A stretch of 64,000 bases of DNA from positions 62,001 through 126,000 of the forward strand of contig CAMHPQ010000001.1 of the NCBI GenBank assembly GCA_946187035.1, in the 5' to 3' direction. This stretch comes from an uncultured Clostridia bacterium (GTDB lineage: Bacteria > Bacillota > Clostridia > Oscillospirales > Oscillospiraceae). The translations under genes and the position numbers were made by a program. How positions within the stretch are numbered: position 1 is the first letter of the stretch; every line of letters begins with the position of its first letter. Under the pieces are notes generated by a model that was not told where the DNA came from, made no database searches, and saw only the letters and a list, made by a program, of their open reading frames with translations. Positions 1 through 8,715 of this stretch are shown here, piece by piece.

Positions 1-98
1 TGATCGTGGAGTATTTCATCGCGCAAAAAAAGTTCGACGTCATGGAGATCAATGAGACCCTGTACCAGTATGACCAGCCGCTCCTTGGAGCGAAATAA
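1..98 (+). CDS. 3' end of an unidentified gene
   Basis: An open frame enters from the left edge and ends in TAA at 96-98. The last 31 residues (ending ...QYDQPLLGAK) are visible. The stretch is hydrophilic and I do not recognise the family. An intrinsic terminator follows 28 bases later, which supports it as the end of a transcription unit. The start and most of the protein lie outside the window. Confidence 0.55.
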   Translation, partial: IVEYFIAQKKFDVMEINETLYQYDQPLLGAK

Positions 99-125
99 TA
101 CGCCGGAGCATGGTTTTCATGCAGC

Positions 126-163
126 AAAAAGCGGAGCCCGTCTGTACGCGGGTTCCGCTTTTC
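126..163. terminator. intrinsic terminator, bidirectional
   Basis: A stem of AAAAGCGGAGCCCG pairs with CGGGTTCCGCTTTT around an 8-base loop, with T-rich ends on both strands. It sits between the gene entering from the left and the convergent cdaR gene. The same stem sequence recurs at 7713-7756. Confidence 0.85.
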
Positions 164-197
164 TTTGATCAGGCTATGACTGGGGCCCCGACGACCG

Positions 198-1274
198 CTA
201 CTCCAGCTTCAGCCCGAGATACAGCACCACCGCGTCCGGGAAGCTGCGGGGATTATAGCCGGTCTCCCGGTGGATGCGGTCCAGCCGGTACTGCAGGGTA
301 TTTTTGTGGAGATACAGCAGCTGGCAGGTCTCCTTGAGCCTGCAGCCGGTCGCAAAATACGTCCGCAGCAGGGCCCGATCCTTCTCCGGCAGGGCGCTGG
401 CGCCGCTGCGATCCAGAAAGCGTTCTCTGGCCTCTTCCGGAATGCTGCCCAGGAGGATTTCCAGATCCAGATCCTCGAACCGCGCCGCGCACTGCCCCGG
501 CGCCATGGCGTGGAGGGCGATCCGCGCGGCCACATAGGATCGGGATTGGCGGCTCAGCTGCTCCCGGCTGCCCACCGCAGTGCGCACCGCGCCGGGGAAT
601 CTCTGCTCCAGCGTCTCCAGATCCGCCAGCAGCGGCGTCACCTGCTCCGGCTCCGGCAGGAGGATGAACTCATGGGGATAGCAGAATGTATAGAGCGTGA
701 TCCCCTGCCGATGAATGATGCGGGTAATTTCGCTTTTCACCCGGGTGAGATTCTCATCCCCGCTGTGGGTGCGGAGGATCACCGCCGTGTGGAACCCCTC
801 CAGATCCACCCGATGCCGCTCCATGAACGCCCGGTAATAGTCGTAGTTCAGGTGCTCTCCCAAAGCCAGCGCCCGCACCACATGATCCATCTGCGCCCGC
901 TCGGTGCTGCTCTGCCGCTCCAGCTCGTGTTCTCTGAGGATCAGCGCCGTGATCTTCTGGGCCAGAACGCCGTATTTCCGCACCTCCCCCGGCTCGCCGG
1001 TAATGCCGATGACCGCCACAGTCTCCCCCTCGTGGGAGAGGGGGATGTTCACCCCGGGCTGGGCGCCGAAGTAGTCCGCTTCCTGCAGCACCTCCAGAGT
1101 CTCGCCGGTCTTTGCCGCCTTCCGCGCCGCCTCATGATACTGCCCCACCCGGTCGGGATTGGTGCTGGCAAAGATCCGACCGGATGGTTCAATGAAGTTG
1201 ATGTCATGGCCGCAGACGTCCTTGACCGCCTGCACGATCTCCTCGGCCACTCGTTTGTGCACTCGAACCGGCAT
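198..1274 (-). CDS. cdaR: CdaR-type sugar diacid regulator
   Basis: A 358-residue transcription factor of the CdaR/PucR class. The N-terminal ~130 residues match the sugar-diacid recognition domain (start MPVRVHKRVAEEIVQ, then the SGRIFASTNPDR region). The C-terminus is a PucR-type helix-turn-helix with the usual CRLKETCQLLYLHKNTLQYR motif. In enterobacteria CdaR activates glucarate, galactarate and glycerate genes. Here it lies divergent to glycerate kinase and a GntP permease, so it probably activates them in response to glycerate or a related acid. The start at 1274 has a GGAGCG ribosome site about 8 bases upstream. The family call is firm; the effector is inferred from neighbours. Confidence 0.9.
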   Translation of the reverse strand: MPVRVHKRVAEEIVQAVKDVCGHDINFIEPSGRIFASTNPDRVGQYHEAARKAAKTGETLEVLQEADYFGAQPGVNIPLSHEGETVAVIGITGEPGEVRKYGVLAQKITALILREHELERQSSTERAQMDHVVRALALGEHLNYDYYRAFMERHRVDLEGFHTAVILRTHSGDENLTRVKSEITRIIHRQGITLYTFCYPHEFILLPEPEQVTPLLADLETLEQRFPGAVRTAVGSREQLSRQSRSYVAARIALHAMAPGQCAARFEDLDLEILLGSIPEEARERFLDRSGASALPEKDRALLRTYFATGCRLKETCQLLYLHKNTLQYRLDRIHRETGYNPRSFPDAVVLYLGLKLE

Positions 1275-1304
1275 ATTTCGCGCTCCTTTTCTGTTTTTAT
1301 GTTC

Positions 1305-1333
1305 TTTATACCATCATTTCTCCGTTTATTCAA
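1305..1333 (-). promoter_or_regulatory. cdaR promoter
   Basis: Read on the minus strand, TTGAAT at 1333-1328 and TATAAA at 1310-1305 are separated by exactly 17 bases, upstream of the cdaR start at 1274. This is a reasonable sigma-A promoter. On the other strand, TATACT at 1379-1384 serves glycerate kinase but has no good -35 box, as expected if it needs CdaR as activator. Confidence 0.55.
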
Positions 1334-1421
1334 TCTATTTTCGGTTTTAAGAACATATTCCGATCTGGGATTTCCTGTTATACTGGGCGCAGAACAGAAA
1401 AAACGGAAAGGAGCAAATACC

Positions 1422-2567
1422 ATGAAAGTAGTCGTTGCAATCGATTCTCTGAAGGGCAGTCTCACCTCTCTGGAGGCGGGCGAGGCCATCCGCGAGGGCG
1501 TCCTGCGGGCGATCCCGGATGCGGAGGTCGTGGTCCGTCCCCTGGCCGACGGCGGCGAGGGCACCGTGGAGGCACTGACCCTGGGCATGGGCGGCAGACT
1601 GGAGACCGCCACCGTCACGGGTCCGCTGGGCCGCCCGGTGGCCTGCGCCTACGGTCTGCTTCCGGAGGAGAAGCTGGCCGTGGTGGAGATGTCCGGCGCG
1701 GCAGGAATCACCCAGGTGCCGGAGGCAGAGCGCAACCCCATGAACACCACCACCTACGGCGTGGGCGAGGTGATTCATAGAGCCATTGAGCAGGGCTGCC
1801 GCCGGTTCATCATCGGTCTGGGCGGAAGCGCCACCAACGACGGCGGCGTCGGCATGCTGCAGGCTCTGGGCTTCGGCATGCTGAACGAAAACGGGACTCA
1901 GGTCTCCTTCGGCGCCAAGGGTCTGCAGGAGCTCAGGACCATCACCACAGAGCACGTGCTGCCGGAGCTGAAGGACTGCGAGTTCCGGGTGGCCTGCGAC
2001 GTGACCAATCCCCTCTGCGGCGAGCGGGGCGCCAGCGCCGTCTACGGCCCCCAGAAGGGCGCAACGCCGACGGCCATCCTGCAGATGGATAAGTGGCTGG
2101 ACGACTACGCCGAACTTGCCAAAACCGTGAATCCCGACGCCGACCCGAACATCCCCGGCTCCGGCGCCGCCGGCGGACTGGGCTTCGCCTTCCTGGCCTT
2201 CCTGGGCGGCAAGCTCAACAGCGGCACGCGCATCGTGCTGGACGAGACCCGGCTGGAGGATTACGTGAAGGACGCGGACTTCGTCGTCACCGGCGAGGGG
2301 CGGCTGGATGAGCAGACCATGATGGGCAAGGCCCCCAGCGGCGTGGCGAAGATCGCCAAGCGAAACGGCAAGCCGGTCATCGCCTTCTCCGGCAGCGTGA
2401 CGGAGGACGCCGCGGCCTGCAACGCCAAGGGCATCGACGCCTTTTTCCCGATCCTCCGCAGCGTGGTCACTCTGCAGGACGCCATGGACCACAACAACGC
2501 CGCCCACAACATGGCAAACACCGTGGAACAGGTCTTCCGCCTGATCCGCGCCTGCGGCAAGGGCTGA
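1422..2567 (+). CDS. glycerate kinase (GarK/GlxK family)
   Basis: A 381-residue glycerate 2-kinase of the two-domain GarK/GlxK family, which phosphorylates D-glycerate to 2-phosphoglycerate and so feeds lower glycolysis. Family signatures are the start MKVVVAIDSLKGSLTSLEA, ADGGEGTVEAL, the GLGGSATNDGG nucleotide-site loop and the late FVVTGEGRLDEQT motif. Length is normal. The start at 1422 is chosen over longer in-frame options because AAAGGAG lies 9 bases upstream and the family begins exactly here. It is followed after 28 bases by a GntP permease, and diverges from cdaR. Confidence 0.95.
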   Translation: MKVVVAIDSLKGSLTSLEAGEAIREGVLRAIPDAEVVVRPLADGGEGTVEALTLGMGGRLETATVTGPLGRPVACAYGLLPEEKLAVVEMSGAAGITQVPEAERNPMNTTTYGVGEVIHRAIEQGCRRFIIGLGGSATNDGGVGMLQALGFGMLNENGTQVSFGAKGLQELRTITTEHVLPELKDCEFRVACDVTNPLCGERGASAVYGPQKGATPTAILQMDKWLDDYAELAKTVNPDADPNIPGSGAAGGLGFAFLAFLGGKLNSGTRIVLDETRLEDYVKDADFVVTGEGRLDEQTMMGKAPSGVAKIAKRNGKPVIAFSGSVTEDAAACNAKGIDAFFPILRSVVTLQDAMDHNNAAHNMANTVEQVFRLIRACGKG

Positions 2568-2595
2568 GCCGACAAGAAAGAGAGAGGAAACTGCA

Positions 2596-3855
2596 ATGGA
2601 TATTACTTTTACCACCCTGGGCGCCCTGCTGGGTCTGGCCATCGCCATCGTGCTGATCATCAAGCAGGTCCACCCTGCCTACAGTCTGATCCTCGGCGCC
2701 CTCATCGGCGGTCTGGTGGGCGGCGGCGGTCTCAGCGGCACGGTCTCCACCATGGTCTCCGGCGCCGGCTCCATGATGAGCAGCGTGCTGCGCATTCTCA
2801 CCAGCGGCATTCTCGCCGGCGCCCTGATCAAGACCGGCTCGGCGGAGAAGATCGCTGAAACCATCGTGGCAAAGCTGGGTGAAAAACGCGCTGTGGCCGC
2901 CATCAGCATCGCCACCATGATCATCTGCGCTGTGGGCGTGTTTATCGACATCTCCGTCATCACCGTGGCCCCCATCGCTCTGGCCATCGGCAACAAGGCC
3001 GGTCTCTCCAAGCCGGGCGTGCTGCTGGCCATGATCGGCGGCGGCAAGGCGGGCAATATCATCTCCCCCAACCCCAACACCATCGCCGCCAGCGAGGCCT
3101 TCAGCGTGGATCTCACAAGCCTGATGATGAAGAACATCATCCCCGCCATCTGCGCGCTGATCGTCACCATCCTCGTGGCCGGTCTGCTGGCCAAAAAGCA
3201 GAAGGCCGAGCGCATCACCGAGGCGGACGCGGAGTCCTCCGGCCAGAAGCAGCTGCCCGGCTTCTTCGCCGCCATTCTGGGCCCCCTGGTGGTCATCATC
3301 CTGCTGGGTCTGCGGCCCATCGCCGGAATCGCCATCGATCCGCTGATCGCGCTGCCGGTGGGCGGCCTCGTCACCATTCTGGTCACGGGCCAGATCAAAA
3401 ACACCATCCCCTACATGGAGTTCGGTCTGAGCAAGGTCATCGGCGTGTCCATCCTGCTGATCGGCACCGGCACCGTGGCCGGGATCATCAAGGCCTCCAA
3501 CCTGCAGACGGACGTGATCCGGCTGCTGGACGCCATGCACATGCCCGCCTTCGTTCTGGCGCCCCTCAGCGGCATCCTCATGGCCGGCGCCACCGCCAGC
3601 ACCACCGCCGGCGCCACCGTTGCCAGCCAGACCTTCTCCGGCGCATTGCTGGAGGCCGGCGTCCCCGCTCTGAGCGCGGCAGCCATGATCCACGCGGGCT
3701 CCACCGTCATCGACTCGCTGCCCCACGGCTCGTTCTTCCACGCCACCGGCGGCGCGGTGAACATGGCCATCAAAAACCGCATGCGGCTGATCCCCTACGA
3801 GGCGCTGATCGGTCTTGTGAGCACCATTGTGGCCGTGATCGTATATCTGGTGTAA
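2596..3855 (+). CDS. GntP family permease, probable glycerate importer
   Basis: A 419-residue integral membrane protein with about twelve hydrophobic segments and the GntP family landmarks SGGILAGALIKTG-like and AMIGGGKAGNIISPNPN, and a late GATASTTAGATVASQTFSG loop. GntP proteins are proton symporters for gluconate, glycerate and related hydroxy acids. Cotranscription with glycerate kinase suggests glycerate uptake. An AGAGAGGAAA ribosome site precedes the start. A strong terminator follows at 3885. The exact substrate is inferred from context only. Confidence 0.9.
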   Translation: MDITFTTLGALLGLAIAIVLIIKQVHPAYSLILGALIGGLVGGGGLSGTVSTMVSGAGSMMSSVLRILTSGILAGALIKTGSAEKIAETIVAKLGEKRAVAAISIATMIICAVGVFIDISVITVAPIALAIGNKAGLSKPGVLLAMIGGGKAGNIISPNPNTIAASEAFSVDLTSLMMKNIIPAICALIVTILVAGLLAKKQKAERITEADAESSGQKQLPGFFAAILGPLVVIILLGLRPIAGIAIDPLIALPVGGLVTILVTGQIKNTIPYMEFGLSKVIGVSILLIGTGTVAGIIKASNLQTDVIRLLDAMHMPAFVLAPLSGILMAGATASTTAGATVASQTFSGALLEAGVPALSAAAMIHAGSTVIDSLPHGSFFHATGGAVNMAIKNRMRLIPYEALIGLVSTIVAVIVYLV

Positions 3856-3884
3856 TAATCCCTTTCATGTTCCATATAGATAAA

Positions 3885-3927
3885 GAGGCCGCTGCAAAAC
3901 AAAAGCTTTGCAGCGGCTCCTTTTATG
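3885..3927. terminator. intrinsic terminator, bidirectional
   Basis: GAGGCCGCTGCAAA pairs with TTTGCAGCGGCTC around a short loop and is followed by TTTTATGTTTTT. It separates the glycerate operon from the convergent hypA. Confidence 0.85.
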
Positions 3928-3933
3928 TTTTTC

Positions 3934-4275
3934 TCAATATCCGATGTCCTTCACCAGAAACTGCTGGCCGCCGAGGATCTTTTTCTCCCGGCTGCCGCAT
4001 TTGGGACAGCGCCCCTCCTGCTTCATGACGTTGTAGAGACTCTGGCACTCCGCACACAGGGCCTGGCCCCGGACGGTCTGGATCCGCAGCTCCGTTCCGT
4101 CAAAAATTTGCCTGCCCTCCGTGACCACGGGAAAGTATTTCTCGAAGAACAGCGGCACATATCCGGTGAGCTCCCCGATCTCCAGGGTGATATAGCCCAC
4201 ATGGTCCAGGCCGTTGTCCTTCGCCACGCGCTCCACCAGATCCACCGCCTTGGTCAGTACGCCGATCTCGTGCAT
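3934..4275 (-). CDS. hypA: HypA nickel metallochaperone
   Basis: A 113-residue HypA. It begins with the nickel-binding MHE tripeptide and has the two zinc-knuckle pairs CAEC and CPKC at about residues 74-95, all as in functional HypA. HypA delivers nickel to [NiFe]-hydrogenase with HypB. No hydrogenase or other hyp gene is in the window. Its start lies one base after the stop of the upstream Fe-S flavoprotein gene, so the two are translationally coupled. Either it serves a hydrogenase elsewhere in the genome or this flavoprotein works with one. Confidence 0.92.
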   Translation of the reverse strand: MHEIGVLTKAVDLVERVAKDNGLDHVGYITLEIGELTGYVPLFFEKYFPVVTEGRQIFDGTELRIQTVRGQALCAECQSLYNVMKQEGRCPKCGSREKKILGGQQFLVKDIGY

Positions 4276-4276
4276 C

Positions 4277-7003
4277 TCAGATCTCCATTTTCACGATGCG
4301 GCGGCCGATCTTCTGGGCGGTGGTCTTCAAAACCAGCGGCACCAGCTTCTCGTATTCCACGCCCCAGGCGTCGAACTCCTTGTGGAGATGGATGGCGTCG
4401 AATTTGCAGCGGGTGGTGCACAGGCCGCAGCCGATGCAGATGTTCCGGTCCACTCTGGCAGCGCCGCAGCTAAGGCATCGAGCCGCCTCGGTCTTGACCT
4501 GTTCCTCGGTGAAGGGGAGGCGATCATCCCGGAAGGTCTTGACCTTGGTCTCGTCCACGCCGTGCTTCTGGCGGGAGGCGGTGTCATAGGAGCCGATGAC
4601 CAGGTTGTTTTTGTCGATATAGTGGAAGTTGTCCCGTTTTACGCGGCCCAGGGTGAGGCTATGGCCCTCGTGCACAAAGCGGTGCAGGGAATCCGCGCCC
4701 TCCTTGCCGGCGGCAATGGCGTCGATGACGAATCTGGGGCCGGTGTAGATGTCGCCGCCCACGAAGATGTCGGGCTCGGCGGTCTGGTAGGTCCAGCTGT
4801 CCGCCTCGGCATAGCCCTTCTTATTCAATACAACCTTGCTGCCTTCCAGCAGATCGCCCCAATCCGCCACCTGGCCGATGGCGCCGAGGACGGTATCCAC
4901 CTCCAGGATCTCAAACTCGCCGGTGCCCACAGGCTTTCTTCTGCCCTTCTCGTCGGGCTCGCCCAGGGCCATGCGCTCCACCTTCAGACCGCAGACCTTG
5001 CCGTTTTCACCGAGGATCTCCACCGGTGCGCTGAGATAGCGGAACACCACGCCCTCGGCCTCGGCCTCCGCGACCTCTTCCTTGTCCGCAGGCATCTCAT
5101 CGGCGCTGCGGCGGTAGACGATGGAGACCTCCTCCGCACCGAGACGCACCGCCGTGCGGCAGACGTCCATGGCCACGTTGCCGCCGCCGATGACCGCGAC
5201 CTTTTTGCCGATGGCGGCTTCTCCGCTCTGGTTCACCTTGCGCAGGAAGTCGATGCCGCCTTCTACGCCGATCAGATCCTCACCGGGGATGCGGAGCTTC
5301 GAGGATTTCTGCGCCCCGATGGCCACATAGAAGCCCTTGTAGCCCTCGTTGCGCAGCTGCGGGATGGTGACGTCCCTGCCGACCTCCACGCCGCACTTGA
5401 TCTCTACGCCCAGCTGACGCAGCACGTCGATCTCGGCCTCTACCACGTCCTTCTCCAGACGGAAGGAGGGGATGCCGGTGACCATCATGCCGCCGGGCTT
5501 CTGGTCTTTTTCAAATACCGTCACGTCGTGGCCCAGCACGGCGAGATAGTACGCGCAGCTGAGACCCGCGGGGCCGGAGCCGATGACGGCGATCTTGTGA
5601 CCGTAATCGAAGAGCTTCTGGGGCACGAAGCGGTTCTCTGCCCGGAGCTCCCGGCGGGCAACGTATTTCTTCACCTCGTCGATGGCCACGGGCTGGTCGA
5701 TGTCGCCTCTGGTGCAGACCTGCTCGCAGAATCTGGCGCAGACGTCGCCGCAGACCGCGGGGAAGGGATTTTCCTTCTTGATGAGCTCCAGCGCCTCCAG
5801 ATACTTGCCCTCGCCGGCCTTTTTCAGATAGCCCTGCACCGCGATGTGGGCCGGGCAATTGGTCTTGCAGGGGGCGGTGCCGGTCTCGGGCACCACGTTT
5901 TTCCGCTCGGTGAGGAAGTCGGTCTGCCAGTGCTCCTTGCCGAAGAAGACCTTGTTGTCCGGGATCACGGTGTTTTTGATCTCCACGGGATTCTTCTGGC
6001 AGAGCTTCTGCCCCAGCTTCACAGCGTTCTGGGGGCATACCTCCACACAGCCGCCGCAGGCCACGCAGTTTTTCGGATCCACCTCCGCGATGTAGTTGGA
6101 GCGGGAGAGGCTGGGCGACTGGGTGTACCAGCTGGTTTTCAGCGCCATGCAGGTATCCCACTGGCAGTTGCAGATGAACAGCGAGAAGTCCTTGCCGTCG
6201 ATGTTCGACAGCTGGTGGACAGCGCCGCGGCGTTCGGCCTCCAGGATAATGTGCTCCGCCTCTTCGCGGGTGATCCGACGCGCCTTGCCGGCACGGATGC
6301 AGCTCTCGGCGTACTTGCCCAGATTGATGCAGCAGTCGAATTCCAGATCAGCCGTGCCCTCGCCGACCATGCGGCGCAGCTTGCGGCATTCACAGGGCGC
6401 AACGCCGATGCTCTCTCCGGCCTTATCCAGCCAGTAGGAGATCTCCTCATACTTGACGCGCTTCGGCTCGTTCTGGATGGCCGCCTCCACGGGGATGGCC
6501 CGCATGAGCGCCTGACCCATGGGCACCGCCCAGGAGATCATCTTCTGCAGATCCAGCACATAGTTCAGAAACGCCGGGGCCGTCTCCGGATAGGCGTCGG
6601 TGCGCTCTTTGGTCATGACGGTGCTCTCCATGTTGCCGGGGGCGAACACCGGCAGCATCACGCGGTCCACGCCGTCATCATCACAGCAATATTCCAGCAG
6701 CCCGATGTGGACCAGGTCGTCCGCCATCTGCGCCGTATCCTCCACGGACATGCCCTCGCACTTTGCAAGCTCCGCGATGTAGTACGGCTTGCGCAGCTTC
6801 ATTTTCAGGGCGAAGTCCACCTGCGCGTCGCTCAGCTGGCGGTCATAAAAGATGTATTCCCAGCTCGTCTCACTGGGCAGGGGATTGAACATGTTGATAT
6901 GCCGCACCAGCTTGATCAGGTTCTTGCGGGGCGTCTTGCTGCATTCCTTCCAGTACGGCTCCAGACATTTCTTTTCTCCTTCGGTGAATACGTGATCTGC
7001 CAT
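4277..7003 (-). CDS. GltD-like FAD/NAD(P) oxidoreductase with fused Fe-S domains
   Basis: A 908-residue multidomain flavoprotein. In order: an N-terminal region of about 300 residues with scattered cysteines; a ferredoxin motif (CVACGGCVEVCP); a GltD-type Fe-S domain starting at CKTNCPAH; an FAD Rossmann motif (VIGSGPAGLSCAYYLA); an NAD(P) motif (VIGGGNVAMDVCRTAVRLGA); and a C-terminal ferredoxin motif (CIGCGLCTTRC). The layout is that of cytoplasmic electron-transfer or bifurcating oxidoreductases related to the glutamate synthase small subunit. The start at 7003 is preferred over 7018 because GGGAGG lies 7 bases upstream of it. It is coupled to hypA downstream and divergent from a TetR gene. 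The physiological partner is unknown. Confidence 0.85.
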   Translation of the reverse strand: MADHVFTEGEKKCLEPYWKECSKTPRKNLIKLVRHINMFNPLPSETSWEYIFYDRQLSDAQVDFALKMKLRKPYYIAELAKCEGMSVEDTAQMADDLVHIGLLEYCCDDDGVDRVMLPVFAPGNMESTVMTKERTDAYPETAPAFLNYVLDLQKMISWAVPMGQALMRAIPVEAAIQNEPKRVKYEEISYWLDKAGESIGVAPCECRKLRRMVGEGTADLEFDCCINLGKYAESCIRAGKARRITREEAEHIILEAERRGAVHQLSNIDGKDFSLFICNCQWDTCMALKTSWYTQSPSLSRSNYIAEVDPKNCVACGGCVEVCPQNAVKLGQKLCQKNPVEIKNTVIPDNKVFFGKEHWQTDFLTERKNVVPETGTAPCKTNCPAHIAVQGYLKKAGEGKYLEALELIKKENPFPAVCGDVCARFCEQVCTRGDIDQPVAIDEVKKYVARRELRAENRFVPQKLFDYGHKIAVIGSGPAGLSCAYYLAVLGHDVTVFEKDQKPGGMMVTGIPSFRLEKDVVEAEIDVLRQLGVEIKCGVEVGRDVTIPQLRNEGYKGFYVAIGAQKSSKLRIPGEDLIGVEGGIDFLRKVNQSGEAAIGKKVAVIGGGNVAMDVCRTAVRLGAEEVSIVYRRSADEMPADKEEVAEAEAEGVVFRYLSAPVEILGENGKVCGLKVERMALGEPDEKGRRKPVGTGEFEILEVDTVLGAIGQVADWGDLLEGSKVVLNKKGYAEADSWTYQTAEPDIFVGGDIYTGPRFVIDAIAAGKEGADSLHRFVHEGHSLTLGRVKRDNFHYIDKNNLVIGSYDTASRQKHGVDETKVKTFRDDRLPFTEEQVKTEAARCLSCGAARVDRNICIGCGLCTTRCKFDAIHLHKEFDAWGVEYEKLVPLVLKTTAQKIGRRIVKMEI

Positions 7004-7050
7004 AATTTTCCCTCCCATAGAATGACAAATGTTTCACACCCTCTGACTCC

Positions 7051-7079
7051 ACTATACGGGATTCTCCCTATGAAGTCAC
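7051..7079 (-). promoter_or_regulatory. probable promoter of the flavoprotein-hypA operon
   Basis: On the minus strand TATAGT (7056-7051) lies about 17 bases downstream of GTGACT (7079-7074). The -10 is good and the -35 weak. It lies in the 145-base divergent region shared with the TetR gene, so the TetR protein may act here. Confidence 0.4.
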
Positions 7080-7088
7080 GAAACACTA

Positions 7089-7116
7089 TTGCTTTATCGT
7101 CTAATTATGATACAAT
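7089..7116 (+). promoter_or_regulatory. promoter of the TetR gene
   Basis: TTGCTT at 7089-7094 and TACAAT at 7111-7116 with a 16-base spacer, followed by AAAGGAGG at 7133-7140 and the ATG at 7149. Confidence 0.5.
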
Positions 7117-7148
7117 ATAATAAATTCGTCTCAAAGGAGGCTGATCCC

Positions 7149-7685
7149 ATGCCGGAGCGCACAAAGCGGGACATTGTCGCCGCCTTCAATCGGCTGATCG
7201 CCAGAGCGGAGATCGAGAAGATCACCACCCAGATGATCGCCGCCGAGGCCGAGGTGAGCAAGGCCACCTTCTACCGCTATTTCCGGGACAAATATGACGT
7301 CCTCAACTACAACTACAAGCAGCTGCTGGACGAGGCGATTGGACGCTGCGACAACTACCGGGATCTGTTTTATGAGCTCTACCGTTTCGCGCGGAATGAG
7401 TGGACGCGCTTTCGGCGGGCCTTCTATTCCACCGGCGTTAACTCTCTGGAGAACTTCGTCTATACCTATTCCAAATCCGTGGTGGAGCAGATCACCGCCC
7501 AAAACCGCGGCGGCGCGCCGCTGACTCCGGAGGAGAACATGCAGGCGGACGTGCTGTGCTACGGCATCAGCTACATGTACAAGAAATGGACCCTGGGGCA
7601 GTATCCGCTTCAGCCCGATGCCGCGGCGGACGCACTCTACGCCCTGATGCCGGAGAGTCTGAAAGATTTGTGGTTTATAAGCTGA
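7149..7685 (+). CDS. TetR/AcrR family regulator
   Basis: A 178-residue TetR-type protein. The N-terminal helix-turn-helix (KRDIVAAFNRLIARA ... ITTQMIAAEAEVSKATFYRYF) is canonical. The rest is a helical ligand domain of the type seen in DhaS-like regulators. The start at 7149 is chosen because AAAGGAGG lies 8 bases upstream; a longer frame from 7089 would run through the promoter. It is divergent from the flavoprotein-hypA operon and probably controls it and itself. The ligand is unknown. Confidence 0.88.
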   Translation: MPERTKRDIVAAFNRLIARAEIEKITTQMIAAEAEVSKATFYRYFRDKYDVLNYNYKQLLDEAIGRCDNYRDLFYELYRFARNEWTRFRRAFYSTGVNSLENFVYTYSKSVVEQITAQNRGGAPLTPEENMQADVLCYGISYMYKKWTLGQYPLQPDAAADALYALMPESLKDLWFIS

Positions 7686-7712
7686 GTCCTCCAGCCTGCG
7701 CCGATTTGCGTC

Positions 7713-7756
7713 AAAAAAGCGGAGCCCGTTTCGGATGCGGGTTCCGCTTTTTTCAT
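7713..7756. terminator. intrinsic terminator, bidirectional
   Basis: AAAAAAGCGGAGCCCG pairs with CGGGTTCCGCTTTTTT. The stem is the same as that of the terminator at 126-163. It separates the convergent TetR and AraC genes. Confidence 0.85.
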
Positions 7757-7759
7757 TTT

Positions 7760-8596
7760 TTATTCGTTGGGTTTCGCCTGTTTTCGGCACTCCATCGGGG
7801 AGATGCCTTTGTGCCGCTTGAACTGTCTGGAGAAGGCATGGGGATCGTCAAAGCCGAGGGTCTCCGCAATCAGACTGACCGGTACATCCGTTTCGATGAG
7901 CATGCTTGCGGCTTTTTCCAGCTTCAGATCCATCAGATACTGCTTCGGCGGCAGGCCAAAGGTCTCCCGGAACAGCCGGGACAGATGGTTCGGGTGGATG
8001 CCGAAGTGCGCGGCCAGCGCGGAAATCGTCAGCTTTTCGTTGTATTTGGCGTCGATGTAATAGCGGATCTGTTTTGCCAGCGACGGCGCGTGCGTTCGGT
8101 TCTGCAGTCCGGGCAGGTCTTCCGCAAAATAGGTCATGAGCTCGAACAGCACCGCCTCCGTGCGGAAATAATTCACCGTGCTTGCGCCCTGCAGCACCGC
8201 CGCCTTCGCAATGGAGGCGGCGTATTTTTTCGTGTCCAGACCGCGGATCACATAGCGTTCCGGCGCGAGATTCTGGATCTGGCGCACATATCGCTCAGCC
8301 CGCAGCCCCGTGAGTCCCGCCCAGGAATAGGACCACGGCTCCGTCCGGGACGCCTCATAATAGGCCACCTGTTCTGCAGGGATCAAAAACGCGTCGCCGG
8401 CAGAGAGCTGAAAGGTCTCCCCGCCGATCTGCACCGTGCCGCGCCCCTTCGTCACAAAGTGGAACAGGTGATAGGCCCGCAGCGTCGGCCCGTAGGCATG
8501 GCCCGGCGCGCAGTCCTCCATGCCGAAGAGGATCGCCTCCATCTCCGAAGACTGCTTGCGCGCAATGTCTGAAGTTGTCTCGTAATACTCAATCAT
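7760..8596 (-). CDS. AraC family regulator
   Basis: A 278-residue AraC-type activator with an N-terminal cupin-like sensing domain (HLFHFVTKGRGTVQIGGETFQL) and two C-terminal helix-turn-helix units (ISALAAHFGIHPNHLSRLFR; VSLIAETLGFDDPHAFSRQF). This class normally controls sugar, often alpha-galactoside, uptake and hydrolysis genes. The adjacent divergent gene at 8716 looks like the remains of such a locus, so the regulator may have lost its local targets. Confidence 0.9.
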   Translation of the reverse strand: MIEYYETTSDIARKQSSEMEAILFGMEDCAPGHAYGPTLRAYHLFHFVTKGRGTVQIGGETFQLSAGDAFLIPAEQVAYYEASRTEPWSYSWAGLTGLRAERYVRQIQNLAPERYVIRGLDTKKYAASIAKAAVLQGASTVNYFRTEAVLFELMTYFAEDLPGLQNRTHAPSLAKQIRYYIDAKYNEKLTISALAAHFGIHPNHLSRLFRETFGLPPKQYLMDLKLEKAASMLIETDVPVSLIAETLGFDDPHAFSRQFKRHKGISPMECRKQAKPNE

Positions 8597-8715
8597 GCTC
8601 TTATCCTATCACAGAATGTTAGAAAAAGCCACCTTTTTGTTGGAGAAATCCATGTACATTCAATAGATTCCCCACTACAATGAGTTTGAAAGAACACAGA
8701 ATCGGAGCGAACACC

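Noticed and set aside
1347-2663. Open frame of 438 codons on the minus strand.
   Set aside because: Antisense to glycerate kinase, low-complexity His/Gly/Val composition, no ribosome site.
4214-7120. Open frame of 968 codons on the plus strand.
   Set aside because: It is the antisense of the GltD-like flavoprotein, whose motifs and ribosome site are clear. Long antisense frames are common in GC-rich DNA.
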